This document shows positions 36,125-45,100 of a DNA stretch of 45,956 nt, piece by piece. Source of the stretch: Acetobacter tropicalis (lineage in GTDB: Bacteria > Pseudomonadota > Alphaproteobacteria > Acetobacterales > Acetobacteraceae); the NCBI RefSeq assembly GCF_001580915.1, contig NZ_LHZQ01000199.1:1-45956 (forward strand), written 5' to 3'. The first letter of the stretch is position 1, and every line of letters starts with the position of its first letter. The translations under genes and the position numbers were made by a program. Under the pieces are notes generated by a model, which saw only the letters and a list, made by a program, of their open reading frames with translations, had not been told where the DNA came from and made no database searches.

Positions 36125-38353
36125 TTACGGCGTAATGCCGAGAGTCGGGTTTTCGGGAATGCCCTTGTCATTCTTGCGAGCATCCACTTCACGCTGATAG
36201 GTGTCGTTCGCACGCTTGATGATGAACTGACGAATGTCTTCAATTTCATCAGGCTTCATGCTGGTGTCGAACCGATCCATCCCGTAAGCCGTCAGGGCAC
36301 CGCGACCCACTACGTTGTAGAACGCATCCTGGTGGCGGATGGAACCAGACCAGCGCAGATCCGGCAGCACACCGGCACCTTCTGCGTTATCGCCATGGCA
36401 GGCGGCGCAATAGGTCTGGAACTGGAAGTAACCGTTATCGGTCACCTTGGTGTCATACTGCGCGGGCGGTTTGACGGGCAGAAAGCCTTTGTCATTCTGC
36501 GGAGGCAGTTCAGCTTTTCCATCCAGGGAGAAAGCAACAACGCGGGAGTGGTTGACTGTCCAGCCAGACGTACGGGCCAGACCGCCGAGGAAGAACGGAT
36601 AGATACCGCCCCAGCCCACTTCTACAGCCACATACTGCTTGCCCTGCGCCTTGTAGGTGATGGGCGGAGCAATAATGCCGCTCTGTGCATCAAAGTGGAA
36701 CAGGTCTGCGCCGTTGGTGGCGTCATAAGCGTGGAATTCGCCGTTTGCCAGACCCTGGAACAGCAGATCACCACCGGTAGCAAGGATACCACCGTTCCAC
36801 GGACCTTTGTGGTCAACAACCCAGGCAGCTTCCTGCTTCTTGGGGTCCCAGGCTACAATCCAGCCTTTCAGATCCTTCATGAATGCGGTGCGGGCTTCCG
36901 GGGTATCCGGCAGACCGGCCTTGTTCATGTCCAGACCGAGGTTCCAAGAATCCGGATGTGCCTTGAAGCCGCCAACCTGGTTTTTATACAGGAAGGGAAC
37001 CTGCTGGGCCGGGATGTAAACCAGACCTGTCTTGGGGCTGTAAGCCATGGCAGCAAAGTTATGGCCACCAAGGTCACCCGGAATGCCATACCATTCCTTG
37101 CCGTTGAGCGTGTACAGCGCATCCGGGTTATAGATCGGACGGCCCGTCTTGGGGTCCAGACCCTGTGCCCAGTTAACGTAAACGTAGTTCTTGCCGGACA
37201 GGAATTCACCCGTCTTGGCGTCCAGAATGTAGAAGAAGCCGTTCTTGGGCGCATGCACGATCACGTGGCGGTTTTCACCGTTGATCGGCATATCAAGTGT
37301 CATGATCTGCTGGACAGAGGTGTAATCCCACTGGTCCATCGGCGTTTCCTGGAAGTGCCAGACATATTCGCCGGTTTCAGGCTTGACCGCCACAATGCTG
37401 CCCAGGAACAGGTTATCACCAATTCCATCCGTGCGGTATTTGTAGTTCCACGGAGAACCGTTACCAACAGCCAAGTAAACCAGATCAGCCACCGGATCAT
37501 ACACGATGGAGTCCCAAACCGTGCCGCCGCCGCCCTGCTTCGTCCAAGCGCCCGTGGGGCTCCAGGTCTTGTAGGCTTTGTTCATCAGCACGTTGTCTGA
37601 TGCAGCGTGGTCAGCTTCGTTCTTGTTGTTGGGAACGGTATAGAAGCGCCATTTCAGCTTGCCGGTTTCTGCATCAAAGGCAGACACAAAGCCACGGGCA
37701 CCGAATTCAGAGCCACCATTGCCGATCAGCACCAGGCCTTTGGCAACGCGCACGGCACCGTCAACGGTGTAGGAGCGCTGCTGCCCGAGGGAGGCTTCCT
37801 TGGGAATGGTGTTGACTTCCCAGACCTTCTTGCCGGTCTTGGCGTCCAGAGCGACCAGGCGACCATCGAACGTGCCGAAGAACACCTTGCCGTTCCAGTA
37901 GCCTGCACCACGGTTAACCGTGTCACAGCAGCCTTTGTCAGCAATGTTGCCGGGAACGCGCGGATCATACTGCCACAGCAGCTTGCCGGTGGCTGCATCC
38001 AGCGCTTTCATTTTGGACCAGTTGGTGGTGGCGTACATGACCCCATCCACAACCAGAGGAGTACCTTCCTGGCCGCGGTTGGTATCAAGATCAAAATACC
38101 AGGCCAGTTTCAGGTTACCCACGTTGGACTTGTTGATTTCGTCCAGCGGGCTGTAGCGCTGCTCGGTATAGGTCCGACCATAGCTCAGCCAGTTTTCAGG
38201 ATGATCATCCGCGTGGATGATCGCTTCCCCGGTGTTGCCCAGGCTGTCAGCATGGGCGGGGAGAGCTGCCAGAGGCAGCGGTGCGGCGCAGATCGTTCCG
38301 GCCGCGAGAATTCCTAGCAGCGAACGTCTCTTGGCGGAGGCGGGGCGGGTCAT
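36125..38353 (-). CDS. adhA: PQQ-dependent alcohol dehydrogenase subunit I (quinohemoprotein)
   Basis: AdhA oxidises ethanol to acetaldehyde in the periplasm, the first step of acetic acid fermentation; 742 residues. GAGGA lies about 9 bases before ATG 38353. A signal peptide with a twin-arginine-like start (ASAKRRSLLGILAAGTICAA) precedes the eight-bladed PQQ propeller. The vicinal disulfide that sits on PQQ is present (ADKGCCDTVNRGA, C142-C143), as are tryptophan-docking repeats such as LDAKTGKKVWEVNT. The C-terminal cytochrome c domain has the heme site CAACH at 649-653. The small subunit III gene (adhS) is not here, as usual for Acetobacter. Confidence 0.98.
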   Translation of the reverse strand: MTRPASAKRRSLLGILAAGTICAAPLPLAALPAHADSLGNTGEAIIHADDHPENWLSYGRTYTEQRYSPLDEINKSNVGNLKLAWYFDLDTNRGQEGTPLVVDGVMYATTNWSKMKALDAATGKLLWQYDPRVPGNIADKGCCDTVNRGAGYWNGKVFFGTFDGRLVALDAKTGKKVWEVNTIPKEASLGQQRSYTVDGAVRVAKGLVLIGNGGSEFGARGFVSAFDAETGKLKWRFYTVPNNKNEADHAASDNVLMNKAYKTWSPTGAWTKQGGGGTVWDSIVYDPVADLVYLAVGNGSPWNYKYRTDGIGDNLFLGSIVAVKPETGEYVWHFQETPMDQWDYTSVQQIMTLDMPINGENRHVIVHAPKNGFFYILDAKTGEFLSGKNYVYVNWAQGLDPKTGRPIYNPDALYTLNGKEWYGIPGDLGGHNFAAMAYSPKTGLVYIPAQQVPFLYKNQVGGFKAHPDSWNLGLDMNKAGLPDTPEARTAFMKDLKGWIVAWDPKKQEAAWVVDHKGPWNGGILATGGDLLFQGLANGEFHAYDATNGADLFHFDAQSGIIAPPITYKAQGKQYVAVEVGWGGIYPFFLGGLARTSGWTVNHSRVVAFSLDGKAELPPQNDKGFLPVKPPAQYDTKVTDNGYFQFQTYCAACHGDNAEGAGVLPDLRWSGSIRHQDAFYNVVGRGALTAYGMDRFDTSMKPDEIEDIRQFIIKRANDTYQREVDARKNDKGIPENPTLGITP

Positions 38354-38584
38354 GCGTTAGTGTCCTCGACTGGTATTAAGGTGAGGAAAAAAGACAATTA
38401 AAAGCCGGAAGACCGGTTTCCTACACTCAGCCAATGAGGCTCCGCGCTGTCAATCACGCCAGAGGAATAGCTGATGCCAGTCCATGCAATAATTTGCTGG
38501 CGTTACAGAGGGGTAGAGGCGGTACATCTTCTCACGGGAGAAGGTAATCAGCGTGATCTTGAGTATGTTATAACAAACATTATA
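38354..38584 (-). promoter_or_regulatory. adhA promoter and 5' leader region
   Basis: On the minus strand a perfect TATAAT (38584-38579) overlaps the stop codon of the upstream LigT-like gene, directly before the palindrome TGTTATAACA (38575-38566). A second candidate -35, TTGACA (38453-38448), has only a weak -10 downstream. A 6-bp hairpin CTTCTC/GAGAAG (38528-38543) lies between. If the first -10 is real, the adhA leader is about 220 bases. Start sites are not proven. Confidence 0.35.
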
Positions 38585-39131
38585 CAAATGATCCTGGTGG
38601 CGCGAAGAGATAATTTGCCTCTGGGGTGAACAGTGTTGTTTCTCTGTTTTTCCATGACCGGAAAAGGGTAATTTCCGAAATGGAAGACGTGGTGAAAACT
38701 GTCTGATGATGCAGTTGTATCCATGCGCTGACATCTTCTGGAGGGACGGCGGAGATGGTGGCCAGAGGAATGCTGAGAGGGGCACAAATGCGCGCATTTC
38801 TCACTCCCGCCCGTTTGGCGGCGGACAGGCTTTTCACGGAAAGGTGATCAAGAGACGGCGAACGAACTCTGAGTTCAAGCGTGATTCGGTCTCGCCGCGT
38901 AAAAACATCAAAGCCGTCGGGCACGAAGCTGGCGGGTTCCTTCAGGCGCAGCCCATGCAGGGCGTGGTCGAGTTCTTCCAGCGTGAGAGGCTGGGTCACC
39001 TCTCCAAGCGTGCACAGGGGAAGGAACAGGAAAGATGCGGGCTCCCAGCTCTTGTCCTGAAAATGGTTTTGCAAAGCCAGTAATGCGTCACGCAGATCGT
39101 CGGGAAGGGTGATGCCGATGGTCAGATACAT
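38580..39131 (-). CDS. 2'-5' RNA ligase/2H-phosphoesterase-like protein with degenerate motifs
   Basis: From ATG 39131, with AAGG 7 bases upstream, the protein has 183 residues and opens MYLTIGITLPDDLRDALLAL, the pattern of LigT/ThpR proteins. The two HxTx catalytic motifs of this family should lie near LFLPLCTLGEV and near APLSIPLATIS, but neither keeps the His. The overall order (first strand, long helix, FLGE-like turn, Leu-rich central part FDVFTRRDRITLELRVRSPS, second motif) still fits the fold. I infer a family member that has lost activity or a very diverged enzyme. The frame is intact. It lies divergent to the BI-1 gene and just upstream of adhA. Confidence 0.6.
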   Translation of the reverse strand: MYLTIGITLPDDLRDALLALQNHFQDKSWEPASFLFLPLCTLGEVTQPLTLEELDHALHGLRLKEPASFVPDGFDVFTRRDRITLELRVRSPSLDHLSVKSLSAAKRAGVRNARICAPLSIPLATISAVPPEDVSAWIQLHHQTVFTTSSISEITLFRSWKNRETTLFTPEANYLFAPPGSFV

Positions 39132-39314
39132 GGAAAAACCTTGAGGTCTGCCTGGTAAAACAGGCGGAAAGGGAAGGCTGGAAAACTGGCTTGTGGAGCG
39201 TCCATTCAGGTGGATGCATCCTGAGAGAATATAAGGGCCTGACCCTTGACGCAGTGGCAGGGCAGCCACAAGTATAAAGCAAAGCCGGCTTGTCCGGACA
39301 AGGAGAGGAAAACA

Positions 39315-40091
39315 ATGTCGTTCGGTCACGACTTTCGTTCACCTGCCGCAGCATCTGGGTGGAATGCTCAGGCTGGCGCACTGGATGCAGGCCTGCGGGC
39401 TTATATGCTGCGGGTCTATAACTGGATGGCATCCGGGCTACTGCTGACGGCAATCGTCGCTTATGCAGTTGCTTTTACGGGCCTGCGTGGGCTGTTTTTC
39501 CAGTTAACCCCAACCCCCGGCGGTATGGCGCTGCACCCCACTCTACTGGGGGGCGCGGCAATGATCGCTCCGTTGGGCTTTGTGCTTGTCATGTCTTTTG
39601 GTGTGAACCGTCTGTCACGCCAGGGCGCGCAGGGACTGTTCTGGGCATTCTGCGCCACCATGGGGGCCAGTCTTTCCAGCATCTTCCTAGTTTACACGGG
39701 CGTTTCCGTTGTGCGCGTGTTTCTGGTGACAGCCTGCATGTTTGGCGCAACATCCCTATGGGGCTACACCACCAAGGCAAATCTGGCCAAATTTGGCTCT
39801 TTCCTGATGATGGGGCTGTTTGGACTGATTATCGCTGGTCTGGTAAATATCTTCCTTAAAAGCCCGGCAGTGTACTTTGTGTACAGTATTGTTGGCGTAT
39901 TCATCTTTACCGCGTTCAGTGCGTTTGATGCGCAGCGTATCCGGGTTACCTATCCGCAGTATGCTGCTTACGAAGGGCCGGATGAAGCTGCCAAGCGCAG
40001 TGTCTATGATGCCCTGAGCCTTTACCTGAACTTCATCAACCTGTTTCAGTTTCTGTTGCAGTTCATGGGTGTCAGAAACACCAACGACTAA
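39315..40091 (+). CDS. Bax inhibitor-1/YccA-family membrane protein
   Basis: The protein has 258 residues with about seven membrane helices, the standard length. AAGGAGAGG upstream supports ATG 39315. The N-terminus includes ALDAGLRAYMLRVYNWMASG, the usual entry of bacterial BI-1 proteins. The family's C-terminal part is present: VYSIVGVFIFTAFSAFDAQR containing the acidic pH/Ca2+ sensor-like Asp, and ALSLYLNFINLFQFLLQFMG with the conserved YLDFINLF-like motif. The E. coli relatives interact with FtsH or act as Ca2+ leak channels; the role here is unknown. Two hairpins follow, the second a terminator. Confidence 0.92.
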   Translation: MSFGHDFRSPAAASGWNAQAGALDAGLRAYMLRVYNWMASGLLLTAIVAYAVAFTGLRGLFFQLTPTPGGMALHPTLLGGAAMIAPLGFVLVMSFGVNRLSRQGAQGLFWAFCATMGASLSSIFLVYTGVSVVRVFLVTACMFGATSLWGYTTKANLAKFGSFLMMGLFGLIIAGLVNIFLKSPAVYFVYSIVGVFIFTAFSAFDAQRIRVTYPQYAAYEGPDEAAKRSVYDALSLYLNFINLFQFLLQFMGVRNTND

Positions 40092-40101
40092 GAAGTCGCT
40101 A

Positions 40102-40130
40102 CCTCTCTCCTTTTCATCCCAGGAGAGAGG
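40102..40130 (+). promoter_or_regulatory. Hairpin directly after the BI-1 gene
   Basis: CCTCTCTCC (40102-40110) pairs perfectly over 9 bases with GGAGAGAGG (40122-40130) around an 11-base loop. It lacks a T-run and precedes the real terminator by 20 bases; probable mRNA-end structure. Confidence 0.4.
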
Positions 40131-40150
40131 AGTCTGTGTCTTCCAGCAGA

Positions 40151-40178
40151 GCCCGGCCTAATAAGGCCGGGCTTTTTT
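40151..40178 (+). terminator. Rho-independent terminator after the BI-1 gene
   Basis: GCCCGGCC (40151-40158) pairs perfectly with GGCCGGGC (40165-40172) around a 6-base loop and is followed by six T residues. Confidence 0.92.
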
Positions 40179-40709
40179 GCTGAGTCAGCTATGCGATGAA
40201 CGAAAAGGACCATAATAGTCCGAAATAAGTTCAAAATAAGACTTATACTAAGCACGATGAAGTGAGTAACGCGTGCGTGATAATTCAGAAGCGCATTTAT
40301 ACCATTGAAAAACATAAGCAAATTTAGAGTCCGCAAAAATATTGAAACAATTTGAAATAAATCGTGATATCTTGTGACTCTTTAAAATCAGCGAAATAAC
40401 ACGGTGAGGAAACATTCCTTGGGCAATGGCCTCAGTGTGATGAAGGGCTGATGGAACTTTTCAGACATTGAGAATCTGGCCTTTAGGAATAAAGTAGCGC
40501 TCAGGGCGTTTCTGCTGCCTGTGGGAGTTCTGCGCTGCCCGGCATGAAGGCTGTTTCAACCGGTTGGTGAAACTGCCTGCATGTCGGCCTTGTGGTGTGT
40601 GAGTTCTGCGGGGCCGGAACGTAGTTTCTTGCTGTTGTCCGGCTTCTATGGCAGCAGGAGCAGAGAGTCTTTGTGAGGCTAAGTTGATGTCAGAACCAAG
40701 AGGCGTGCG
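40179..40709. other. 531-base upstream region of cyoABCD, AT-rich at its start
   Basis: No gene is seen. From about 40190 to 40400 the DNA is clearly more AT-rich than its neighbours; from about 40440 on it returns to normal composition and reads as a long 5' leader. The leader contains a hairpin, GTTTCA-CC with GG-TGAAAC (40553-40573), with one bulged A. I could not place a convincing promoter or FNR/ArcA-like site by eye. Confidence 0.4.
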
Positions 40710-41633
40710 ATGAAAAACAAGTTACTGGCGAGAATGGCGCGATTAGGCGGCCTATCGTCAGCGTTGCTGCTTGCCGGGTGTGAATTGGATGTTCTAGACC
40801 CGAAAGGCCCGGTTGGTGAGGGTGTGAAATCACTCATCCTTACCTCAACAGTCGCGATGCTGATTGTGGTGGTCCCGACCATCATTCTGTCTCTGGTTTT
40901 CGCCTGGCAGTATCGCCAGTCCAACACCAGCGCGGAATATCTTCCCAAATGGTGTCACTCCAACAAGATCGAACTGGTTATCTGGGGCGTTCCCACGCTG
41001 ATCATTATCTTTCTTGCCGTGATCACCTACCAGACCTGTCATTCCCTTGATCCGTACAAGCCGCTGGAAGCTGAAGCGACCACCAAGCCGCTGCACGTTG
41101 AGGTTGTGGCTCTGGACTGGAAATGGCTGTTCATCTACCCCGAACAGGGTATTGCCACCGTTAACCAGCTGGCCATTCCGGTTAACACGCCCATCGATTT
41201 CGTGATTACCTCTGATTCCGTGATGAACTCTTTCTTCATCCCGCGTCTTGGTTCCATGATTTACGCCATGGCGGGCATGCAGACCCAGCTTCACCTGCTG
41301 GCCAGCGAACCGGGTGATTACCTGGGTGAATCCGCCAACTACAGTGGCCGTGGTTTTTCTGACATGAAATTCCGTACGCTTGCTGTAAGCGGTGATGAAT
41401 TCAACGCATGGGTTGATAAAGTTAAATCTTCGTCCGAGCAGCTTGATAGCCAGACCTATCCGAAGCTGGCTGCGCCGAGCGAAGCTAATCCTGTCGAATA
41501 TTTCGCGCACGTTGAACCCGGAATGTTCAACACGATCGTAGCCAAGTACAATAACGGCATGGTCATGGACAAAAACACCGGACAGATGATCCAGGTGCAG
41601 TCCGCGATGTCCGACATGAATATGAAGGAATAG
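40710..41633 (+). CDS. cyoA: Ubiquinol oxidase subunit II
   Basis: This is subunit II of the heme-copper quinol oxidase (cyaB in Acetobacter aceti naming); 307 residues. It is a lipoprotein: [20 protein letters not shown] then LAGC with Cys at residue 24. Two membrane helices follow ([20 protein letters not shown] and [20 protein letters not shown]) and then a cupredoxin domain with [20 protein letters not shown]. The CuA ligands of cytochrome c oxidases are absent where they would be expected ([14 protein letters not shown]), which marks a quinol oxidase. First gene of the operon; cyoB begins 5 bases later. Confidence 0.97.
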   Translation: MKNKLLARMARLGGLSSALLLAGCELDVLDPKGPVGEGVKSLILTSTVAMLIVVVPTIILSLVFAWQYRQSNTSAEYLPKWCHSNKIELVIWGVPTLIIIFLAVITYQTCHSLDPYKPLEAEATTKPLHVEVVALDWKWLFIYPEQGIATVNQLAIPVNTPIDFVITSDSVMNSFFIPRLGSMIYAMAGMQTQLHLLASEPGDYLGESANYSGRGFSDMKFRTLAVSGDEFNAWVDKVKSSSEQLDSQTYPKLAAPSEANPVEYFAHVEPGMFNTIVAKYNNGMVMDKNTGQMIQVQSAMSDMNMKE

Positions 41634-41638
41634 GATCT

Positions 41639-43630
41639 ATGCTAGGGAGACTATCGTTATCGGCCATCCCGTTGGATGTTCCGATCCTTGTAGGCACGTT
41701 CTTGGGCGTTGCCATTGTCGGTCTCGCGGTTCTGGGGCTGATCACCTATTACGGGAAGTGGGGCTATCTCTGGAAAGAGTGGTTTACTTCTGTTGATCAC
41801 AAGCGTCTGGCGGTGATGTACATCATCCTGGCGCTCGTTGCTCTGTTCCGCGGTTTTGCGGACGCTATCATGATGCGTACCCAGTTGGCCCTAGCCTATG
41901 CTGGCAACCCAGGCTACCTGCCGCCACACCATTACGATCAGATCTTCTCCGCTCACGGAACGATCATGATCTTCTTCCTGGCGATGGCGTTCATGACCGG
42001 TCTGTTCAACTTCGTTGTGCCGCTTCAGATCGGCGCTCGCGACGTTGCCTTCCCGTTCCTGAACAACCTGAGCTTCTGGATGACGGCCATTGCGTTTATT
42101 CTGGTGAACGTTTCCCTGTTCATCGGTGAATTCTCGCAGTGTGGCTGGCTGGCCTACCCGCCGTTGTCTGAAACTCAGTTCAGCCCTGGCGTCGGTGTAG
42201 ACTATTATATCTGGGCCATTCAGCTTTCGGGTGTTGGCACCCTGCTGACAGGTGTGAACTTCTTCGTGACGATCGTGAAGATGCGCGCTCCTGGCATGAC
42301 CTGGATGAAAATGCCGGTTTTCACCTGGACCGCTTTCTGTGCTTCCATCCTGATCATGGTTTCCTTCCCTGTGCTGACGGTTGCCGTTGCGCTGCTGGGT
42401 CTGGACCGTTACTTCGGCATGCACTTCTTCACCAATGATGGTGGTGGTAATCAGATGATGTACCTCAACCTGATCTGGGCATGGGGTCATCCGGAAGTTT
42501 ATATTCTTGTTATTCCCGCCTTCGGCGTGTTCTCTGAAGTTGTTCCTGCTTTCTCCCAGAAGCCGCTGTTCGGCTATGGCACCATGGTCTACGCAACCTG
42601 CGCGATCATGATCCTGTCCTTCCTGGTGTGGGTGCATCACTTCTTCACAATGGGCGCTGGTCCGGACGTGAACGCCTTCTTCGGCATTGCAACCATGGTG
42701 ATCTCCATCCCCACGGGTGTGAAGCTGTTTAACTGGATGTTCACCATGTATAAGGGCCGCATCCAGTTCCATGCCTGCATGTACTGGGCCGTTGGCTTCA
42801 TGGTGACCTTCACCATCGGTGGTATGACCGGTGTGATGATGGCCATTCCGGGCGCTGACTTCGTTCTGCATAACTCCCTGTTCCTGATTGCTCACTTCCA
42901 TAACGTGATTATCGGTGGTGTGTATTTCGGTTACATCTGTGGCATGAACTTCTGGTTCCCGAAGGTTATGGGCTTCAAGCTGAACGAAAGCTGGGGCATC
43001 CGTGCTTTCTGGTTCTGGTTCGTTGGCTTCTACTTCGCGTTCGTTCCGCTGTATGTTGTTGGTTTCCAGGGCATGACCCGTCGTCTGAACCACTACGACA
43101 ACCCGGCCTGGCACCCCTGGCTGCTGGTTGCTGAAGTGGGTGCGGTGCTGATCCTGTTCGGTATCGTCTGTCAGCTGACGCAGCTTTATGTTTCCATCCG
43201 TGACCGCAACCTGCCGCAGAACCGTGACGTAACGGGTGATCCGTGGAACGCACGTTCTCTCGAATGGTCCACGTCTTCTCCGCCGCCGGTGTACAACTTT
43301 GCTCTGGTTCCCCACGTGCATGAGCTCGACGCTTTCATGCATGACAAGGAAAACGGCATTGATACCCGTCGTGCAGGTGGCCCTTATGAAGCAATCCATA
43401 TGCCGAAAAACACGGCAGCTGGTTTCCTCGTGGGTGCTTTCAGCCTGGTCCTTGGTTTTGCCGCTGTCTGGTACATCTGGTGGCTGGCTGCTATTGGTCT
43501 GATTGGTGTGATCGGGACGGTTATTGCCCGTAGTGCCAACAAGGATATCGATTTCTATATCCCTGCTGAAGAAGTTGCCCGGATCGAGAACGAGCATTCC
43601 CGTAAACTGATGGCACAGGCAGCTGAGTAA
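41639..43630 (+). CDS. cyoB: Ubiquinol oxidase subunit I
   Basis: This is the catalytic heme-copper subunit (cyaA in A. aceti), which reduces O2 and pumps protons; 663 residues, as in CyoB. The low-spin heme His lies in the [12 protein letters not shown] motif. The CuB centre shows [20 protein letters not shown] with the cross-linked His-Tyr pair, and the two further CuB His lie in [11 protein letters not shown]. The K-channel and high-spin heme region is [13 protein letters not shown]. Quinol oxidases of acetic acid bacteria can carry heme A or O in this site; the sequence does not tell which. Its stop overlaps the cyoC start as TAATG. Confidence 0.98.
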   Translation: MLGRLSLSAIPLDVPILVGTFLGVAIVGLAVLGLITYYGKWGYLWKEWFTSVDHKRLAVMYIILALVALFRGFADAIMMRTQLALAYAGNPGYLPPHHYDQIFSAHGTIMIFFLAMAFMTGLFNFVVPLQIGARDVAFPFLNNLSFWMTAIAFILVNVSLFIGEFSQCGWLAYPPLSETQFSPGVGVDYYIWAIQLSGVGTLLTGVNFFVTIVKMRAPGMTWMKMPVFTWTAFCASILIMVSFPVLTVAVALLGLDRYFGMHFFTNDGGGNQMMYLNLIWAWGHPEVYILVIPAFGVFSEVVPAFSQKPLFGYGTMVYATCAIMILSFLVWVHHFFTMGAGPDVNAFFGIATMVISIPTGVKLFNWMFTMYKGRIQFHACMYWAVGFMVTFTIGGMTGVMMAIPGADFVLHNSLFLIAHFHNVIIGGVYFGYICGMNFWFPKVMGFKLNESWGIRAFWFWFVGFYFAFVPLYVVGFQGMTRRLNHYDNPAWHPWLLVAEVGAVLILFGIVCQLTQLYVSIRDRNLPQNRDVTGDPWNARSLEWSTSSPPPVYNFALVPHVHELDAFMHDKENGIDTRRAGGPYEAIHMPKNTAAGFLVGAFSLVLGFAAVWYIWWLAAIGLIGVIGTVIARSANKDIDFYIPAEEVARIENEHSRKLMAQAAE

Positions 43631-44235
43631 TGGCGCACGATACAACTGTTCCGACCTCGGGCCACGACGAACATCACCACGAATCTCCGGTGGTGTTCGG
43701 GTTCTGGGTCTACCTGATGACGGACTGCATTATCTTCGGCTCTCTGTTTGCCGCGTTTGCAGTCCTGCGTAACCAGTTCAATGGCGGTCCTAGCGGCCAT
43801 GAACTTTTCGAACTGAGCGGACTTGGGCTGGAAACAGCCCTTCTGCTGGTCTCTTCCATCACTTATGGATTTGGCATGATTGCCGCCCATAAGAACGAGA
43901 TCAGCAAAGTCATCATGTGGCTGGGTGTGACCTTCCTGCTGGGCCTTGGCTTTGTCGGGCTGGAAGTGAACGAATTCGCTCACATGATTCATGAAGGTGC
44001 AGGGCCGGATCGCAGTGCGTTCCTGTCTGCCTTCTTCACGCTGGTGTCGACCCACGGTCTGCACGTGACCTGTGGTCTGATCTGGATTGTTACCCTGATC
44101 GTTCAGCTCATGGGTACAACCGAGATCCCGGAACGCATGATGAACAAGCTCACCTGCCTGAGCCTGTTCTGGCACTTTCTGGATATCGTCTGGATCTGCG
44201 TCTTCACCTATGTCTATCTGGCGAGCATGATCTGA
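43630..44235 (+). CDS. cyoC: Ubiquinol oxidase subunit III
   Basis: Subunit III has 201 residues and five membrane helices. Typical segments are GFWVYLMTDCIIFGSLFAAF, LLVSSITYGFGMIAAHKNEI and FTLVSTHGLHVTCGLIWIVT. It begins within the cyoB stop (TAATG) and its own stop overlaps the cyoD start (TGATG), so the operon is tightly coupled. Confidence 0.97.
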   Translation: MAHDTTVPTSGHDEHHHESPVVFGFWVYLMTDCIIFGSLFAAFAVLRNQFNGGPSGHELFELSGLGLETALLLVSSITYGFGMIAAHKNEISKVIMWLGVTFLLGLGFVGLEVNEFAHMIHEGAGPDRSAFLSAFFTLVSTHGLHVTCGLIWIVTLIVQLMGTTEIPERMMNKLTCLSLFWHFLDIVWICVFTYVYLASMI

Positions 44236-44567
44236 TGAGCGATCTTCACACAACCTCCTCTGGTGAGAGCCACGGTAGCGTATCGTCTTACATTATCGGG
44301 TTTGTTCTTGCCGTTATCCTGACGGTTCTGGCTTTTGCAGTTGTTGCAACGCATAGCCTGTCCCCGTCTGGTACCGTGCTGGCAATTTCTGCTCTGGCTC
44401 TGGTTCAGGTGCTGGTTCACCTGCACTACTTCCTCCACATGGGTGGTGGGTCCGAGCAGCGCTGGAACAACATCTGCTTTGTGTTCACGGTTGGATTTGT
44501 TGCCATCTTCATCATTGGCACCCTGTTCATCATGAACAACACAGCTCTGCACATGATGTCCCGCTAA
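44235..44567 (+). CDS. cyoD: Ubiquinol oxidase subunit IV
   Basis: This small subunit stabilises the oxidase; 110 residues with three membrane helices. The family signature is clear in LALVQVLVHLHYFLHMGGGS. It is the last gene of the operon: no cyoE (heme O synthase) follows, unlike E. coli, and a terminator comes 43 bases after its stop. Confidence 0.96.
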   Translation: MSDLHTTSSGESHGSVSSYIIGFVLAVILTVLAFAVVATHSLSPSGTVLAISALALVQVLVHLHYFLHMGGGSEQRWNNICFVFTVGFVAIFIIGTLFIMNNTALHMMSR

Positions 44568-44610
44568 TACGGGGTTTGCTCCGGCCGGTTTCCGGTTGGA
44601 GCTCATGTGA

Positions 44611-44644
44611 AAAAGGCCGCGGGAGCAATTCCGCGGCCTTTTTT
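44611..44644 (+). terminator. Rho-independent terminator of cyoABCD
   Basis: AAAAGGCCGCGG (44611-44622) pairs perfectly over 12 bases with CCGCGGCCTTTT (44631-44642) around an 8-base loop, ending in further T. Confidence 0.93.
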
Positions 44645-45026
44645 GTGTGTTGGGGAATGGGGCTTGAAGTGATGTCCTATAAGGAACAGTTTTCGTGCCG
44701 GGCACTAGCCGGTCAGGCGGGCGTATTTATATCAACGGTTACAGTGTTTGGCCTATGAAGCTACCTGAAGCCGCGACCATGCTCTCATAGTTGGTGCAAT
44801 CCAGGGTGGAAGTCGTATCGCTCAAATCTCATAATTATTGGTACTGTTTACTCTCCAGCGACCTCTCTTCTTTTCTATAAGACGGGGGTGCGTCCGCTAA
44901 TACTTTTGACCGCTGGTGGCTCATGCAGAAAAAGAGAGCGGGAGCTTAGCTTGCAACGGGCGGCTGTTTCTCCGCGTCGAGCATCTATGGGTGCTGTTTG
45001 TGGGACAGAAGGCCAGTGGGCATAAA
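44645..45026. other. 382-base gap between convergent terminators
   Basis: The gap lies between the cyo terminator and the fdxA terminator. It holds no credible ORF with a ribosome site. I looked for tRNA, SRP RNA and 6S-like patterns and found none. An AT-rich patch sits around 44820-44860. An unannotated small RNA cannot be excluded. Confidence 0.35.
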
Positions 45027-45071
45027 AAAACGGCGGGGACTGCCGGGAAAGGCAGCGCGCCACGCCGTTTT
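45027..45071 (-). terminator. Terminator of fdxA
   Basis: On the minus strand AAAACGGCG (45071-45063) pairs perfectly over 9 bases with CGCCGTTTT (45035-45027), enclosing a nested stem CTGCC/GGCAG, and runs into seven T residues. It lies 29 bases past the fdxA stop. Confidence 0.8.
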
Positions 45072-45100
45072 AGACCGTAGAAAATGAAAAGGCTTGAAGA

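Noticed and set aside
40088..40336. 82-codon minus-strand ORF after the BI-1 gene
   Set aside because: It runs through two terminator hairpins and the AT-rich cyo upstream region, with no ribosome site.
41891..43645. 584-codon open frame on the minus strand
   Set aside because: Antisense of cyoB; rich in His, Glu and Asn from reverse-complemented membrane codons, with no ribosome site or domain.
44877..45010. Possible tRNA or SRP RNA in the cyo-fdxA gap
   Set aside because: A GGTGCTGTTT match recalls SRP RNA but the conserved core and stems are missing; no tRNA T-loop or cloverleaf was found.
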